A stretch of 64,000 nt of DNA from Asterias rubens (taxonomy: Eukaryota; Echinodermata; Asteroidea; Forcipulatida; Asteriidae), in contig NC_047066.1 of assembly GCF_902459465.1 (NCBI RefSeq), positions 10,171,047 to 10,235,046 of the forward strand. Direction: 5' to 3'. The notes below the pieces were generated by a model. The model was not told the origin of the DNA. It worked only from the letters and a program-made list of their open reading frames with translations, and ran no database searches. Below, in pieces: positions 34,076 to 46,500 of this stretch. The first letter of the stretch is position 1. Every line of letters begins with the position of its first letter. The translations under genes and the position numbers were made by a program.

Positions 34076-34614
34076 CAAGTTAACTATACAACCTAGGAAG
34101 TGACAGCCAGGGGATCAGCTTGTAAGGGGTGCAACTTATATATTTCAATATCAAATAGTAAACCTTTAGCTTGAAATGAACACAACACTACACGAGCAAT
34201 ACACCTACAACGACACAATGAAATTGATATGTGCATGCATATTAGAGTTCTAATTTTGATTGGTCTAGGGGAAGTTTCAAACAAGACTCAAAGTTAACTT
34301 TTTACACCTTGTTCTAATGTCACATAATCTGTCTGCCATTTGCGAGTCAAATTGCATGTAAAATTATGGAAAGCATTTAAATACATTGCCTAAAGTTCAT
34401 ATTACACAGTAACAAATTGGGAAACTGACTTCCAATGGTCCAACCAAGATTTATCGTGATAATGATGTCGGGTGAATTGGGTCAATACTAGGCTTGTATT
34501 ACCTTAACGGCAAAGCTTGAACAGTTTTGCATTGATATTTGAGAGGGAAAAAGAGTAGACAACTTGAAGCAGCAGGTGAGCTGCCTCCATGTTTTGCAGT
34601 GGGCAAGGGAAACC

Positions 34615-34980
34615 TTAAAGACAGTGGACAATATTTGTAATTGTCAAAGACCAGTCTTCTCACTTGGTGTATTCCAACATATATATAAAATAACAAACCT
34701 GTGAAAATTTGAGGTCAATCGGTCGTCGAAGTTGCGAGATAATAATGAAAGAAAAAATACCCTTGTCACACTATTGTGTGCTTTTAGATGGTTGATTTCA
34801 AGACCTCAAATTCTAAACTTGAGGTCTCGAAATCAAATTTGTGGAAAATTACTTATTTCTCGAAAACTACGTCACTTCAGAGGGAGCCGTTTCTCACAAT
34901 GTTTTATACTATCAACCTCTACCCATTACTCGTTACCAAGTGAGGTTTTGAGTAATTACCACTAGTGTCCACTGCCTTTA
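34615..34980. mobile_element. MITE family A
   Basis: 'ttaaagacagtggacaat' to 'gtgtccactgccttta', with the central palindrome 'caaattctaaacttgaggtc'. Confidence 0.8.
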
Positions 34981-35029
34981 TCAACAAAAAAAACTAAATT
35001 AATGTTCTTTATCCCCGATGCAAATTTAA

Positions 35030-35380
35030 CATAATAATAATATTTGAGTTTATACAGCGCTTTTTCACTCCCGAATTGGTGTCTCAAAGCGCTTCAAATT
35101 ATTACCCCTGGTCACTGGGCCTTAATTCACTCCTTAAACCATCTCAGCTCCCTGGGGAGTATACAGCCTCGTGCAACAAATGCGCTACTCGGCTAAATCA
35201 ATCACAAGAACCATCTCTGCCCTCACAGGTCCCCATTTACCCCTGGGTCAAAAGAAGCAATAATGGTTAAGTGTCTTGCTCAGGGACACAAGTGTCACGA
35301 CCGGGATTCGAACCCACACACTGCTGAACAGAATCAGCAGAGCTTGAATTCGGTGCTCTTAACCGCTCGGCCACGACACC
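35030..35380 (-). mobile_element. SINE with a tRNA-Leu(CAA)-like head
   Basis: The minus strand from 35378 down to 35293 (86 nt) folds as a Leu-type tRNA. Acceptor TGTCGTG pairs with CGTGACA, the D arm is GGCCGAGCGGTTAAGAGC, and loop TTCAAGC gives anticodon CAA. The long variable arm CTGCTGA/TCAGCAG and T-loop GGGTTCGAATCCC complete it. The tail runs to 'gcgctttttcac'. The body makes it a SINE rather than a functional tRNA gene. Confidence 0.8.
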
Positions 35381-35389
35381 CCACATCTC

Positions 35390-35645
35390 TTATAATCATT
35401 GCAGTACCCGCTGCCAAAACATAGGATTCGAACTGCCACTAGCTACCGGGCAATCTCGGTAGTCTAGTTGGTAAGACAATGCTCTAGAATTGCAAGGGTC
35501 GTGGGTTCGAATCCCACTCGAGTAACATGCCTGTGAAAAAAATTTCACAGGACTCGGGGAAAGTACTGAGTATACAATGCTAACACACATCGGTGTATGG
35601 GGAAAGTACTGAGTATACAGTGCTAACACACATCGGTGTATGGGT
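35390..35645 (+). mobile_element. tRNA-derived SINE family 1, copy 1
   Basis: A-box-like 'tagtctagttggtaagac' and B box 'gggttcgaatccc', followed by 'cctgtgaaaa...ttcacagg', 'agtactgagtatac' and 'acacatcggtgtatggg'. Confidence 0.8.
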
Positions 35646-35843
35646 AAAAAACAAAATTAATTTTCTTTATCTTTATCTCTAATAACCTCATACAGTGGTG
35701 CGCATTTGTATTCCTTGATACAGAGAAGCAGGGTTACAAAAACTTGGTATTAGCGAATCTGAAATTCAAAACATATTTCTACCAATTTCGAAACCTGTTT
35801 GAGGAAGTTCTGAAATTCTGAAATGTTGCTATTTTCTTTACAG

Positions 35844-35907
35844 GTCTACAAAAGACAGAGCGGGCAAGCACATAGGAGAATGAGATGATGGAAAACCTCT
35901 TCGACAG
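35844..35907 (+). pseudogene. CTNNBL1: CTNNBL1 pseudo-exon (VYKR / ENEMMENLFD)
   Basis: After acceptor TTACAG, VYKRQ (compare VFKRH) is in one frame and ENEMMENLFD (compare EQEMMENLFD) in another, with a TAG just before ENEM. The same TAG is present in the U2 copy near 20740, so the copy was already disabled before it was duplicated. Confidence 0.7.
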
Positions 35908-35979
35908 AAATGAATTTAACAACAGAAAGATTTTATAACAGGTACTGAGCCCGGTTGTTTAATGTTTAATTTAATACTT

Positions 35980-38470
35980 AGAGAACCCATTGCATTTGGA
36001 TTTGCCTTTTGGTCTTAAAGACACTGAACACGTTTGGTAACTGTCAAAGACCAGTATTCTCTGTTGGTGTATTCCAACATAACCATGCATAAAACAAAAA
36101 ACCTGTTAAAATTTTGGCTTAATTGGTCATTGAAGTTGCAAGATAATCATGACAGAAAAAGCATCCTTTTTGTACAAAATAGTGTGCTTTCAAATAGGAA
36201 TAAAAGGCTTCTTGCCAGAAGTCTTTTATTATTTTAGTGAGAAATGTCCTCTTTCTCAAAAACTGTGTTACTTCAGAGGGTGTCATTTCTCGCAATGTTT
36301 TATACTATCAGCAGCTCTCCGTTGCTCGTTACCAAGTAAGGTTTTATGCTAATAAATATTTTGAGTAATTACCAAACATGTACAGTGCCTTTAACAAAGT
36401 GCTTGCTATTAAATGAATAAAACTTTAAACTATAAAACAATTAACTACACAAATTTACTGGGAAATTGTGTGGTTTTCATTTTACCCTCTTGAACTAACA
36501 CAGTCTGACATATTGTTGCAGCAAATTTTTTACTTCCCAAAATGGCGGACCATTTTAGTTCACAAAGTTAAAGGAAAACCACACAGTGTTGAGGCACATT
36601 ACTGTAAATATTCATACACTTTACTTTTAAAACAAGTTTCCAAAAAGATGTCATAACAAAAGCTTTTATATCCCTAAGTGCCAAATCTAAAAGCAATGTA
36701 TCGATGAACATTTCATTAATGTGGTTTAAATTGTTTAAATTTGAGATGTGATAAATTTAGAAAGATTTTATAATGAGTAGCCTTACTATGAGCCTGACCT
36801 TTTAATGTTGATTTACCTCACATGCTAAAAGGGATACATTGCATTTGGATTTGGCCCTTTGGGCTAAAAATAAAATAAATAAAAAATTAACATGGTTGGA
36901 AAGATGTTTTAAAAGTAAAACAAAATCATTCATACAACTATAGCTCAAAATTGTGCGGTTTTACTTTTACTTTGTGAGCTAATAACATGGACCGCCTTTT
37001 TTTTTAAACCAAGTTTTTTTGCTCAACCAAATTGCAGACCATTATTTTTCGTTCACAAAGTGAAAGGAAAACCACACAGTTTCAAGGCACTATAATTAGT
37101 GTAAATCTTTATTCACTACTTTTAAAACATGTTTCCAACCAGATTCGTTTAGTAATGTCGAATGCTTCCATAGCTCAACGTGCGTAATCTAAAAGCAATG
37201 TCTCTCCTAAAGAAGGTTTTTGATTAATATTTTATATTGTGATTTTAATTGATGAAATTTGAGATATGATGAATTTTAAAATAACACGGTTTACTAACAA
37301 ATATTGAGACTGACTTTTCAATGTTGAATTACTACGCATGCTTAAATATTTTTGGCTTTATTGTGCTTGATATGAAATGAATATGGTTAAACATATATTT
37401 AAAAATTAGAAAATAATGAGTGACACAAATATATCTAGAAACTGTGTGTTTCTTTGCTCTCTTGAACTAACATGAAAAATGTTAGCTCACAAAGTGAAAG
37501 AAAAACCACAGTTTTTAAGGCATATTGGTGCAAATAATACTTGTAAAACACATTTACAACTAGATTTTTGTCATAACAAAGGCTTTCATTGGCCAAAGTG
37601 CAAAGTCTAAAAGGGATAGTTTGATGAATATTTCATCATTTTGATTTAAATTGTTGAAATTTAACAAGATTTGTTTATAACCAGTAATGAGCCTGTTTTT
37701 CAATGTTGAATTAAACTCACGCTTAAAGGGACACATTGCATTTGGATTTTGTTCTCTGGGCTAAAAACAGCAGCTGTTATAAAATGGATATTCACAAATT
37801 TATACCTTACTTTTACTTTATGAACTAACACGGTTGGACACGGTCCATCATTTTGTTGAAGCAAATTTTTGACTCCACAAAATAGCGGACCATTTTAGTT
37901 TAAAAAGTAAAAGGAAAACTACACAGTTTGAGGCAAATTAATGTCAATCATTATTCACTACTTTTAAAACAAATTTCCAACCAGATTTGTGTCATAACAA
38001 AATGTTTTCATACATGGCCAATTAAAGCGCCAAACCTAAAAGCAATGTTACTCTGAAAGGTTTTGATGAATATTTAATTATTTTGATTTAAATTGTGAAT
38101 TTTGAGATGTGATGAACTTGACAAAAATAAAAGTACTAAGCCTGAGTTGTTGATGTTGAAATACATCACATACCTAAAAGGACACATTGCACTTGGATTG
38201 TGCGCTTCGGGCTGAACAAAAAGGCTGTTTTTATCAAATAAATGATTGAAAAGATGTTTTAAATAAAGATTAAAATGATTCACACACTTATACCTCAAAA
38301 TTTTGTAGTTTTACTTTTACTTTGTGACCTAGTGGTTGGATCGTTAAAAACAAGGAAAATCACTAAGTATTGAGGCACATTAGTGTACATTATTATACAG
38401 TGCTTTTACAATTTTACATTAACAATGTTTGATAACGAGTACTGAGCCAGACTTTTTTCATAAGCAATTT
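35980..38470 (+). repeat. Satellite-like tandem repeat, 410-500 bp unit, about 4-5 copies
   Basis: The anchor 'ttcacaaagtgaaaggaaaa' (and variants) recurs near 36558, 37061, 37485, 37898 and 38345. 'cacattgcatttggattt' recurs near 35980, 36837, 37733 and 38184. No coding frame. A MITE at 36015-36393 interrupts it. Confidence 0.8.
36015..36393. mobile_element. MITE family A, inserted in the 36-38.5 kb tandem array
   Basis: 'ttaaagacactgaacac' to 'gtacagtgcctttaa'. The sequence just left of it ('cattgcatttggatttg') is the end of a tandem unit. Confidence 0.75.
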
Positions 38471-38920
38471 CATTTTGCATGGAGTCTTAATTAATTGTGT
38501 TGTTGCCTTTGAAGTTGTGATCAGTGATGCAGGATTGTATAAATTTGCTAGAACCAAATGATGAGTAGAAAATAAAAAGTGAATAGATGAATCGATTAAT
38601 TATGGTGTGTGAAATTAGTATTAGTGTTATTATTGCCAACTTCTATTTGGAGAAGAATTGGCAAGCATCTTGTCTGGTGTTGGGGTGGGTGTTTGGATGT
38701 GCCCAATTTGTACCATGTGTAATGCTATGAGGGCCATCTTGAACAAAAGTATTGTTGAATTTCCCCCCCCCCCCCCAAAAAAAAAAAAAAAAAAAATTAT
38801 GTGAGTTATCTGAAAAATGTCAGGTTGTTTCTTTACAATTAATTAGATCAATTAGAAAAAAAAACCAAGAATACTTAAATACTGGATTTTTTTGAGTGAA
38901 TGGTATTTCAAAGAGTATCA

Positions 38921-39216
38921 CCTGCTCTAACGAAAAAAAGTTTAACTTTTACTTTTAATGGTCAGAAAAACCATGAAAAAAAGTTTAAAACGTTTCTTAT
39001 AAAATACATAAGAATTGGTCACGTGATATATTGTCGGGATCCCGACAAAAACTAATTTTGAGCACTTTATTTCACTGCTACTTATAATTGGCGTACTTTT
39101 TCGAGCAATGGCTCAAATGAAAGCTTGTAACTTTCTCGGCCCCATCAAATACCTATTGAATTTTAAATCAAAATTTTGGGGTCAAATCGGCCCAAAAATC
39201 TGACATAGCATCTTTA
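38921..39216. mobile_element. Short repeat with GTCGGGATCCCGAC palindrome, copy 1
   Basis: Shares 'aagaattggtcacgtgatat' and a perfect 14-bp palindrome with 46465-46764; ends 'tgacatagcatctttaa'. Confidence 0.75.
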
Positions 39217-40493
39217 AAGATGTTCTCCGCAGTTGTTTGACTTTTTGTAATTAATCTCTGTGATTTTCAAAAACTTTACAATTAATGGAGCTGGCTTTTA
39301 CAGGTAAATTAGATTACATACATCTTCATTTATGTTCAAAGGAATTCATTTATGTTCAAAAGAAATGATCTATCAAAACCCTTTAAATTAACAAAACCAC
39401 AGAGAAAAAAATTCCTCACAATGACATGAAAGAGAACTTTCAATAAATGTCTTTGTGCGTCAAATCATTAATTTATCTATTTAAAAGAGTTGCATGAACT
39501 CATACAAATCTGTACAATATAACCCCCATTCGGCCTGATCAGGATGACTATTGGGTGTGTTCCTTAGACCATCCTATCAATTCTGTGTAGCGTTGCCCGG
39601 TGATATGTGAAACCACCACCCAAGTAATGGTATGACTTTAGCATTTTAAAATACTACTTTTTAAACAAACCAATAAAACAAGAACATTAAAACCCCTGGG
39701 CCTTGTCAGAAACTTCCTACTCAAAGTTTCCTTTGTATTGAATATGCATTGGTTGTTCAGTTCAGGACCCAATTTCATAGAGCTGCTAAGAGGAAAAATT
39801 TGCTTAGCATGAAATTTCTTCCTTGATAAAAACAGGATTACCAACAAAATTTCCATTTGTTGCATATTGCTTGTTATTGGTATTCAGCTTTTGTTTGCTT
39901 ATCCTGAAAATATAGATTTATAGAAAAGAAGAAAGAAAAAATCAAAACAAATAATTTTGATTGCTAGCTCAACCCAGCATGCACTCATCATTTTTGCGAA
40001 TTTTAAGGTCTGTGTTCCATCTTCAGTGCCTCTCTGTGAACATTTGCCAAGATCATGAGGAAATCGCGGCTCTCTTTTCATATTATTAGGTCTGCTTTAC
40101 TTAACTTATTTTAATTCTAAGATCATCCAAATTCAAAGACTAATTTCAAAAGTTTGTTATGTAGAAAATAGTTATTCAACCTTGGGTGGGGTGGGGGGGG
40201 GGAGGCATCACCATTCTGATAAACTCTTGGAGGACTTATACAAGTCAACGTTGAGCTTAGAGCGCCCTCTCTTGTTGAGTGAAGTCTTTGATGATTGGTA
40301 AACAGATTTGCAAGGTGAAACATGCTGCTTATTATTTGTCGCTGATGAAATTTACAAACATTGTTTTTATTCCTGGTCAAACTGCATCAATTTTCATTTT
40401 TACAAGCTGGTAGTTTCGTCAATGAACTTGTCCTTTGTAGTGTAACTTACTACTGTCGTACATGTAAATGTTGTAGAACTTGCAACATCAACA
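39217..40493. other. Upstream region of EIF2B1
   Basis: Contains a fragment of the 'cccaatttcatagagctgct' dispersed repeat (39768-39900) and a C/G-rich run at ~40190. No clear promoter motif. Confidence 0.45.
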
Positions 40494-40506
40494 ATGAACA
40501 AGGAGG
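40494..40506 (+). CDS. EIF2B1: EIF2B1 coding exon 1 (13 coding nt)
   Basis: ATG AAC AAG GAG G followed directly by the strong donor GTGAGT. It is phase 1 and joins exon 2 (AT GCC CTG...) to give MNKED-ALKYF. It was found by matching the required phase and the missing N-terminal length, so it is the least certain exon of the gene. Confidence 0.8.
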
Positions 40507-43500
40507 GTGAGTAGGTAGGGTGCCGTGAGTTTATCATCGATCATCTGATCATGCAGAGCATGTCTATTTTTTGTATAGTATTTTATTCTTATGAACTCAC
40601 TAGCTCAAGTCAAGCTGTTTCACTGACAGGTCTGTTTCATGGTCAATGTCACCATGGAGAGATAGGTGTCACTTACTTCTAGAAACTATAATATAAGGCT
40701 CCCAGCCTTATAGTTTCTAGAAGTAGGTGTCAGTCACTGTCACTGAGTGGGCAGTGAGTGTTTTACCAGTGTTCAGACAACTCGTCTGTTGGACAACTCC
40801 ACCAGATAGTTGCGGTTAAACCCATGCTCCTAACGAACAAGGCGAAATGGTCAAACACGTACAATTTTGACAGCTAGTCAACAGAGGGTTACGAGCCAAA
40901 CTCGAAATGTAAAGGGCGAAATGGTCTAGTCGACAGATTTGCTCAATTTTTACCGTCGGCAAGAGGGTTACGTTATCGCCGCAACTACACCATTCGGACA
41001 ACTCAACGGTTGAGACAACTTGACCGTTAATGTGAGGACAACTCAAAGGATTGTTTATTCATTCAATTTCAGTCGTCAGACAGCTCAACTTGGCTTAGGA
41101 CCAAGACAAGTCGACGGATGGTCGTGACTGGGGCCTCAGCATATGGGGTGCGCACAGGGGGCCAGGGGGGGGGGGGGGGCGACATCGGCACAACAGGCAT
41201 GTAACACGAACTAATATCCCGGTAGAATGGGGCCGGGCCATTAATGTTTTATTTATTTTTACCATTGTGTTTTAAAAGTATAAAGTAAAATATAAATTGT
41301 ACGTGAGTATTAATTTATATTTTGGAACCATTCGGAGCGACGATTCCAATCGATTGGCAGACTTAATAAATGTGTTTTAATAAAAGTAAATAGTCTTTTA
41401 AATAGAGCTGTCCAGGTCAACATAGTTTTTTATTTTTTCACTTTGCGCCTCAATGTTTTACCGAAATCGCACCTGCTTGAGATAAAGGGGGTTACCCAGT
41501 GATTCAAAAAGGTATAGAATTGCAGGACTTATAGTTATACAGGAAATTTGTGTAAACATGTCAGTAACGGAGGTCGACCATTCAACCATCGACTTGTCTT
41601 GGCAGGCCAGATACTTTATGGAGGTAGCAGAGGCGATTGCCTCCGTGCCCCCTGGTCAATGCCTTGGTGCCCTGCAACTGCTCCAGTAGAAATTTACAAT
41701 TTCCGCATAGAATTCATTTTATGGAGAAAATGCCTTGGTGCCCTTGCCCTTTCAAAAACAAAACATACAGGCCTGTCTTGGCCATCATTCGAGTTGTCTC
41801 AAAGTCGAGTTGTCCGAACAGTCGAGTTGTCTTAACCGTTGAGTTGTCCGTTTATCTTAAATTTTATTGGATCTTTGTTGACAGATGCCCTGAAGTATTT
41901 CCAGCAGTGCATGGAGGAGAATCCTGAGATTTCATGTGCAGTGGCAGCTATCCGTACACTCATTGAATATCTCAAACGCAGTCAAGGTAGGAACGTTAAG
42001 CCGTTGGTCCCATGTGTTATGTAACGCATGTAAAAAGAACCCAGTGCACTTATCGAAAAGAGAAGGGGTACGCCCCGGTGTTCCTGGTCTGATCGGCAGC
42101 AAATTGCGCCACAGCATCTTGTAAAGCATTACATGCTATCAGAATTAGGTTTCATAATTCAAACAGAGTCCCACATCTGGGGTTGATTTCACAAATGTAG
42201 TCCTAACTTAGGACTAGTCCTAAGCAATGCTAAGAGATAGGACTGGTCCTAAGTTAGGACCAGTAACTCATCCTAACTTAGGACTGGTCCTATATCTTAG
42301 CATTGCCTAGGACTAGTCCTAAGTTGGGACTACCTTTGTGAAATCCACCCCTGGCAGGAAATACTGTATGTTACAGCGCCAGGAGCGTCACTGGGTGACA
42401 GACATGTGCGCTATATCAGAAGCCACCATTCTTATTCTAGGGGTAAAATGAGTGGCAGACTTTGTGCCTTGAATGTATCTCTGCCTTTCTGCTTTTTGTG
42501 ACATTTTAAAACTAGTCTTGAACAATCTGTTGATACATTTTGCAGGCCTGCGCCTGATGGTGATACGTTGTGGAGGCAACTACAAGGGAGTGACACAACA
42601 AATACATTCTCAAAATAAGATGTTTTTCTTGTTTCAAGAATACCATTTTTAGCAGTGTGGTCATTGCCTTGATGCCATTAAAATGCTCCAGTAATAATTA
42701 ACAATTTTCTTATACTAGTATGGTGCCCTTTACCAATGAGAAATTGCAGTGGTGAAAACTATGCCACCCATAATTATCCATTTTCCCCTAACAAGTTGCT
42801 GTCTATGCGCTTCAGGTACCCTGTTACCCCTGGGGTACAATTTTATTTATTATTCATAAATACCTCAGACAGTTTCGCTATTCATATTGGTGGAGAGCGC
42901 GTCACGTGGGTGTGTATAAACCTTTCTTTATGACCAGTAAAAAGTGTTGAAACATGGGCGTGACACGCGAGCTTGCACCTCTTCTTATATTCATTCATTC
43001 ATTCTTATTGGTCGATTCTTAACATCTGAAACAGTTGTGCCACATCATGCGATACGCACGACGAGCACAGCATTCCCTTATAAGGAGTTGTTTACCCGAG
43101 GGCGGCGGAGGGCTTTACCATTTCATAGCTAGAGGGGTTTTGTGTTGAAAGAAATCATTGAACAATTATAATTTTTGCATTTATTTTACTTTTTGACCAA
43201 AAAGTGTTGATGTGTTTGACCGAAAAGGTATTTATGAATGGGAATCAAAGTGTGTTGAATCGGTTTTCGACTAGTGGTTTAACCCGCCGAGGCCTGGTTC
43301 TTGATAATTTACCTCGACTACTAGTTGAAAACCTCTTCACCACACATCGATTCCCTTATTAAAATATTAAGCAAAGTTAATACGCTATTTGCTTCTTGAC
43401 TGTCTTCAACAGCTGGGACCCTCGCTGGTCTAAGAGAGAGCTTAAAGGGCTGCATCAATTGGCTGATGGAGACGGATAACTCGGCCACCTCAATATCTTC

Positions 43501-46500
43501 AGGATGTGAACTCTTTCTTAGGTTTATTACTCTTGCAGCTTTGGATCAAATGGTGAGGCATACATATTAACAAATTAGTTAAAGGCACTGGACACTGTTG
43601 GTAGGCACTCAAAATAATTGTTAGCATCAAAACTTACTCGGTAACAAGCAATGGAGAGTTGTTAATGGTATAAAATATGGTGAGAAACTGCTCCCTTTGA
43701 AGTAACGTAGTTTTGAGAAAGAAGTAATTTTCAACGAATTTAATTTTGTGACCTCAGAATTAGATTTTGAGGTCCCGAAATCAAGCACACAACTTCATGT
43801 GACAAGGGTGTTTTTTCTTCCATTATTATCTCGCAACTTTGACAACCAATTGTGTTCAAAATTTCACAGGTTTGTTATTTTGTGCATATGTTGAGATGTA
43901 CCAAATGAGAAGACTAGTCTTTGACAATTACCAATAGTATCTATCCAGTGTCTTATTAGAATTAGCTTTTGCAAACTGCTTACTAAGCCTGTGCGACTAT
44001 TGATTTCTTAGTCGAGTCACGCTTCTTGGTTAATCGTGTCGCCACAACTACTACAAAAATAGTCTTTCCTTGTCATCCGCCCTGAGGTCCCAGGTTTGAA
44101 TCCAACTGGGGGCACTATGACTATGACTGGTTTTCAGTCCCTACCTGATTGCACGGGTTTTCCCTGGAATAATTCTCGTGAGTTTTCCTCCCACATCTAT
44201 AAACTTCCTTCCTCGTCTTCTCTCCATTTGGTTTCTTGGCTTGAATAGTGATTAAGTTCACTGTTCAAAGAATCCTTGAATTCACAATCAGAATTAAACA
44301 AATAAAGAAATAAATCTATATCTTTAACTGCATATTTTACAAACAGAATTTTCAAGAATGCAAGAACATCTTAGTCGAGAGAGGGAAACTGTATCTACAG
44401 AAAGTCGCTGGATCGAGAGATAAAATTGCCAGTTTGGGAGAGCCTTTCATCAGAGATGGATGTGTAAGCGACCACTGTAGTTCTTCCTGTATGCCTTTTT
44501 AAAATGTTGAACTTCTGGCCCATAATTGAAGGGTGAGCCTAAGCTACAACTTACAAGCAAAGTCTGCTTACTGCAGAATTCTATGCTTACAATCCATAGA
44601 ATTCAACACAGTACAGGAGCCAATTGCATAAAGCTGTTAGGCAGAAAGTACTGCATGACAAATTTCATTGCTAGGCAAAATTCAAGTGGGGGCATCAGTC
44701 ACAACAATGTAAACTTAAAGTAATTTTGGCTGATAACCTATTTCTGTAGAGCAATACTTTTCTGTGCTTAGCAATTTGTTGTGCTTACATGTACATGCTT
44801 TATGAATTTGAGAACTTGGCAGTGGAAGCGCACATTTCTGTGGTTAGCAGTGTCGAGAAATTTAGCAATTTTTTAGCCATTTGCATGCTTTCTTTGAAAA
44901 AAATGGTGGGCAGAGCTTCAGCCATACTGTAATCCATTGCAATTTGTTCAGCTGTTCGTTCTGGTGTGTGGATTTAAAATGGTGGACATAGCCGAAGCAA
45001 GCACCTAAGCCAGTTCCATTTAATGCCATTTTGTGTTTTTGGCATGCAAATTAACAATGGTGGAGATTTTTTGATATGTACATGTATGTTCAACTTGGCT
45101 AACTTTCATTAAGTCATCAGCCACCCAAAAGTTACTGAATAACGCTTACCAGACATGCCGGAAACCGTTTTCCAGTCAAAATACGATTTTATGTGCACTG
45201 TTTATGACTGGTTCCCTTCTTTTTCTGCTTAGTGTAAATAAACAGCTAAGCACCTTTTTCTGCTTAACAGCTTTATGGAGTAGGGCCATGTAGTTGAACG
45301 GTCCACTTTGGCCCATAAATTAATTTAAACCCTTTTTCATTATATAGAGTTTGACATCTAATATCTGTTGTTTTAAAGTTGTTTTAGTTTTTTATGAGTT
45401 TCTCCGATTTCTATGTCTCCAGAGTGTCTTGACACATTCGCATTCTCGCGTCGTCTTGAAGATGTTCCAGGAAGCAGCGGCCGCAAAGAAAAGATTCAAC
45501 GTCTTCATCACAGAGTCATGTCCTGATAGATCAGGGTGAGAAACCAATTGCTCCTTCAATGCCAAAACAGTGGAACTTGAAAAAATGACAGTTTGAGAAA
45601 AGCAAGTAATGAAAAAAGTTGCCATAAAAACAGGACGAAAGTGTTTTAAAAGAGGCCAAGATAGGTCAAGTTATATTGACATCCCTAACTTGATGTTTTG
45701 AATACTTTTTTATTTATTTTTTACCCATACACAGAAGTGTGATAGCACTGTATACTCAGTACTTTCCCGAGTCCTGTGAAAAAATATCACAGGCATGTTA
45801 CTCGGGTGGGATTGGAACCCACGACCCTTGCAATTCTAGAGCATTGTCTTACCAACTAGACTATCAAGTTTGCCCAGTAGCTAGAGGCAGTTCGAATCCT
45901 ATGTTTTGGCAGCGGGTACCGCAACGATATAATAGATGTTAAATTTTTCATTGATGTTTTGAGTTTTTGGGTGTGTTTGTTCTTTTTTGTGTCTTTTCCT
46001 AGTTCATTTGCAAACTGCCATGATAAATGACATGCTCATGAAGTATATCTAATAATTCAGTACCTGGGATATGATATAATTTAATAAGTGTATTTAATTC
46101 TTGAATTTTGACAGGGAGAAAATGGCGAGGAAACTTAGAGAGGCCGGAATACCGGTCATTGTCATTCTTGACGCTGCAGCTGGGTGAGTGTTTTTGTTTG
46201 TTTGGTCGGGTTTTGTTTTAAAGGGTTTGGATAGTTTTTGTATGACACTAAAAATAAACGTCCACAGATTTACATTGAACTTACATTAAACTTAAGGATA
46301 ATGATGGTAGAAATATTTCCTTAAACTGTTACTTGCTGTAGTTTTTGAGAAGTGAGTGAAACAATTGCACAAAAATAATTTTTGTTTGAGTTATTTTTTT
46401 TTTTCTTTTTTTTTTCTTTTTACACAATTGATTTATGCCACTCTCCTGAAAACATCTCAGCTCTCCGCTCTAACAAAAAAAAGTTTAACTTTTACTTTTA

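Noticed and set aside
35293-35378. Functional tRNA-Leu gene
   Set aside because: The fold is good, but it continues into a SINE body and tail, so it is called a SINE head.
41548-41835. [10 protein letters not shown]... frame as an alternative first exon of EIF2B1
   Set aside because: It runs into repeat sequence and stops, and has no donor in the phase needed for exon 2. The 13-nt exon at 40494 fits exactly.
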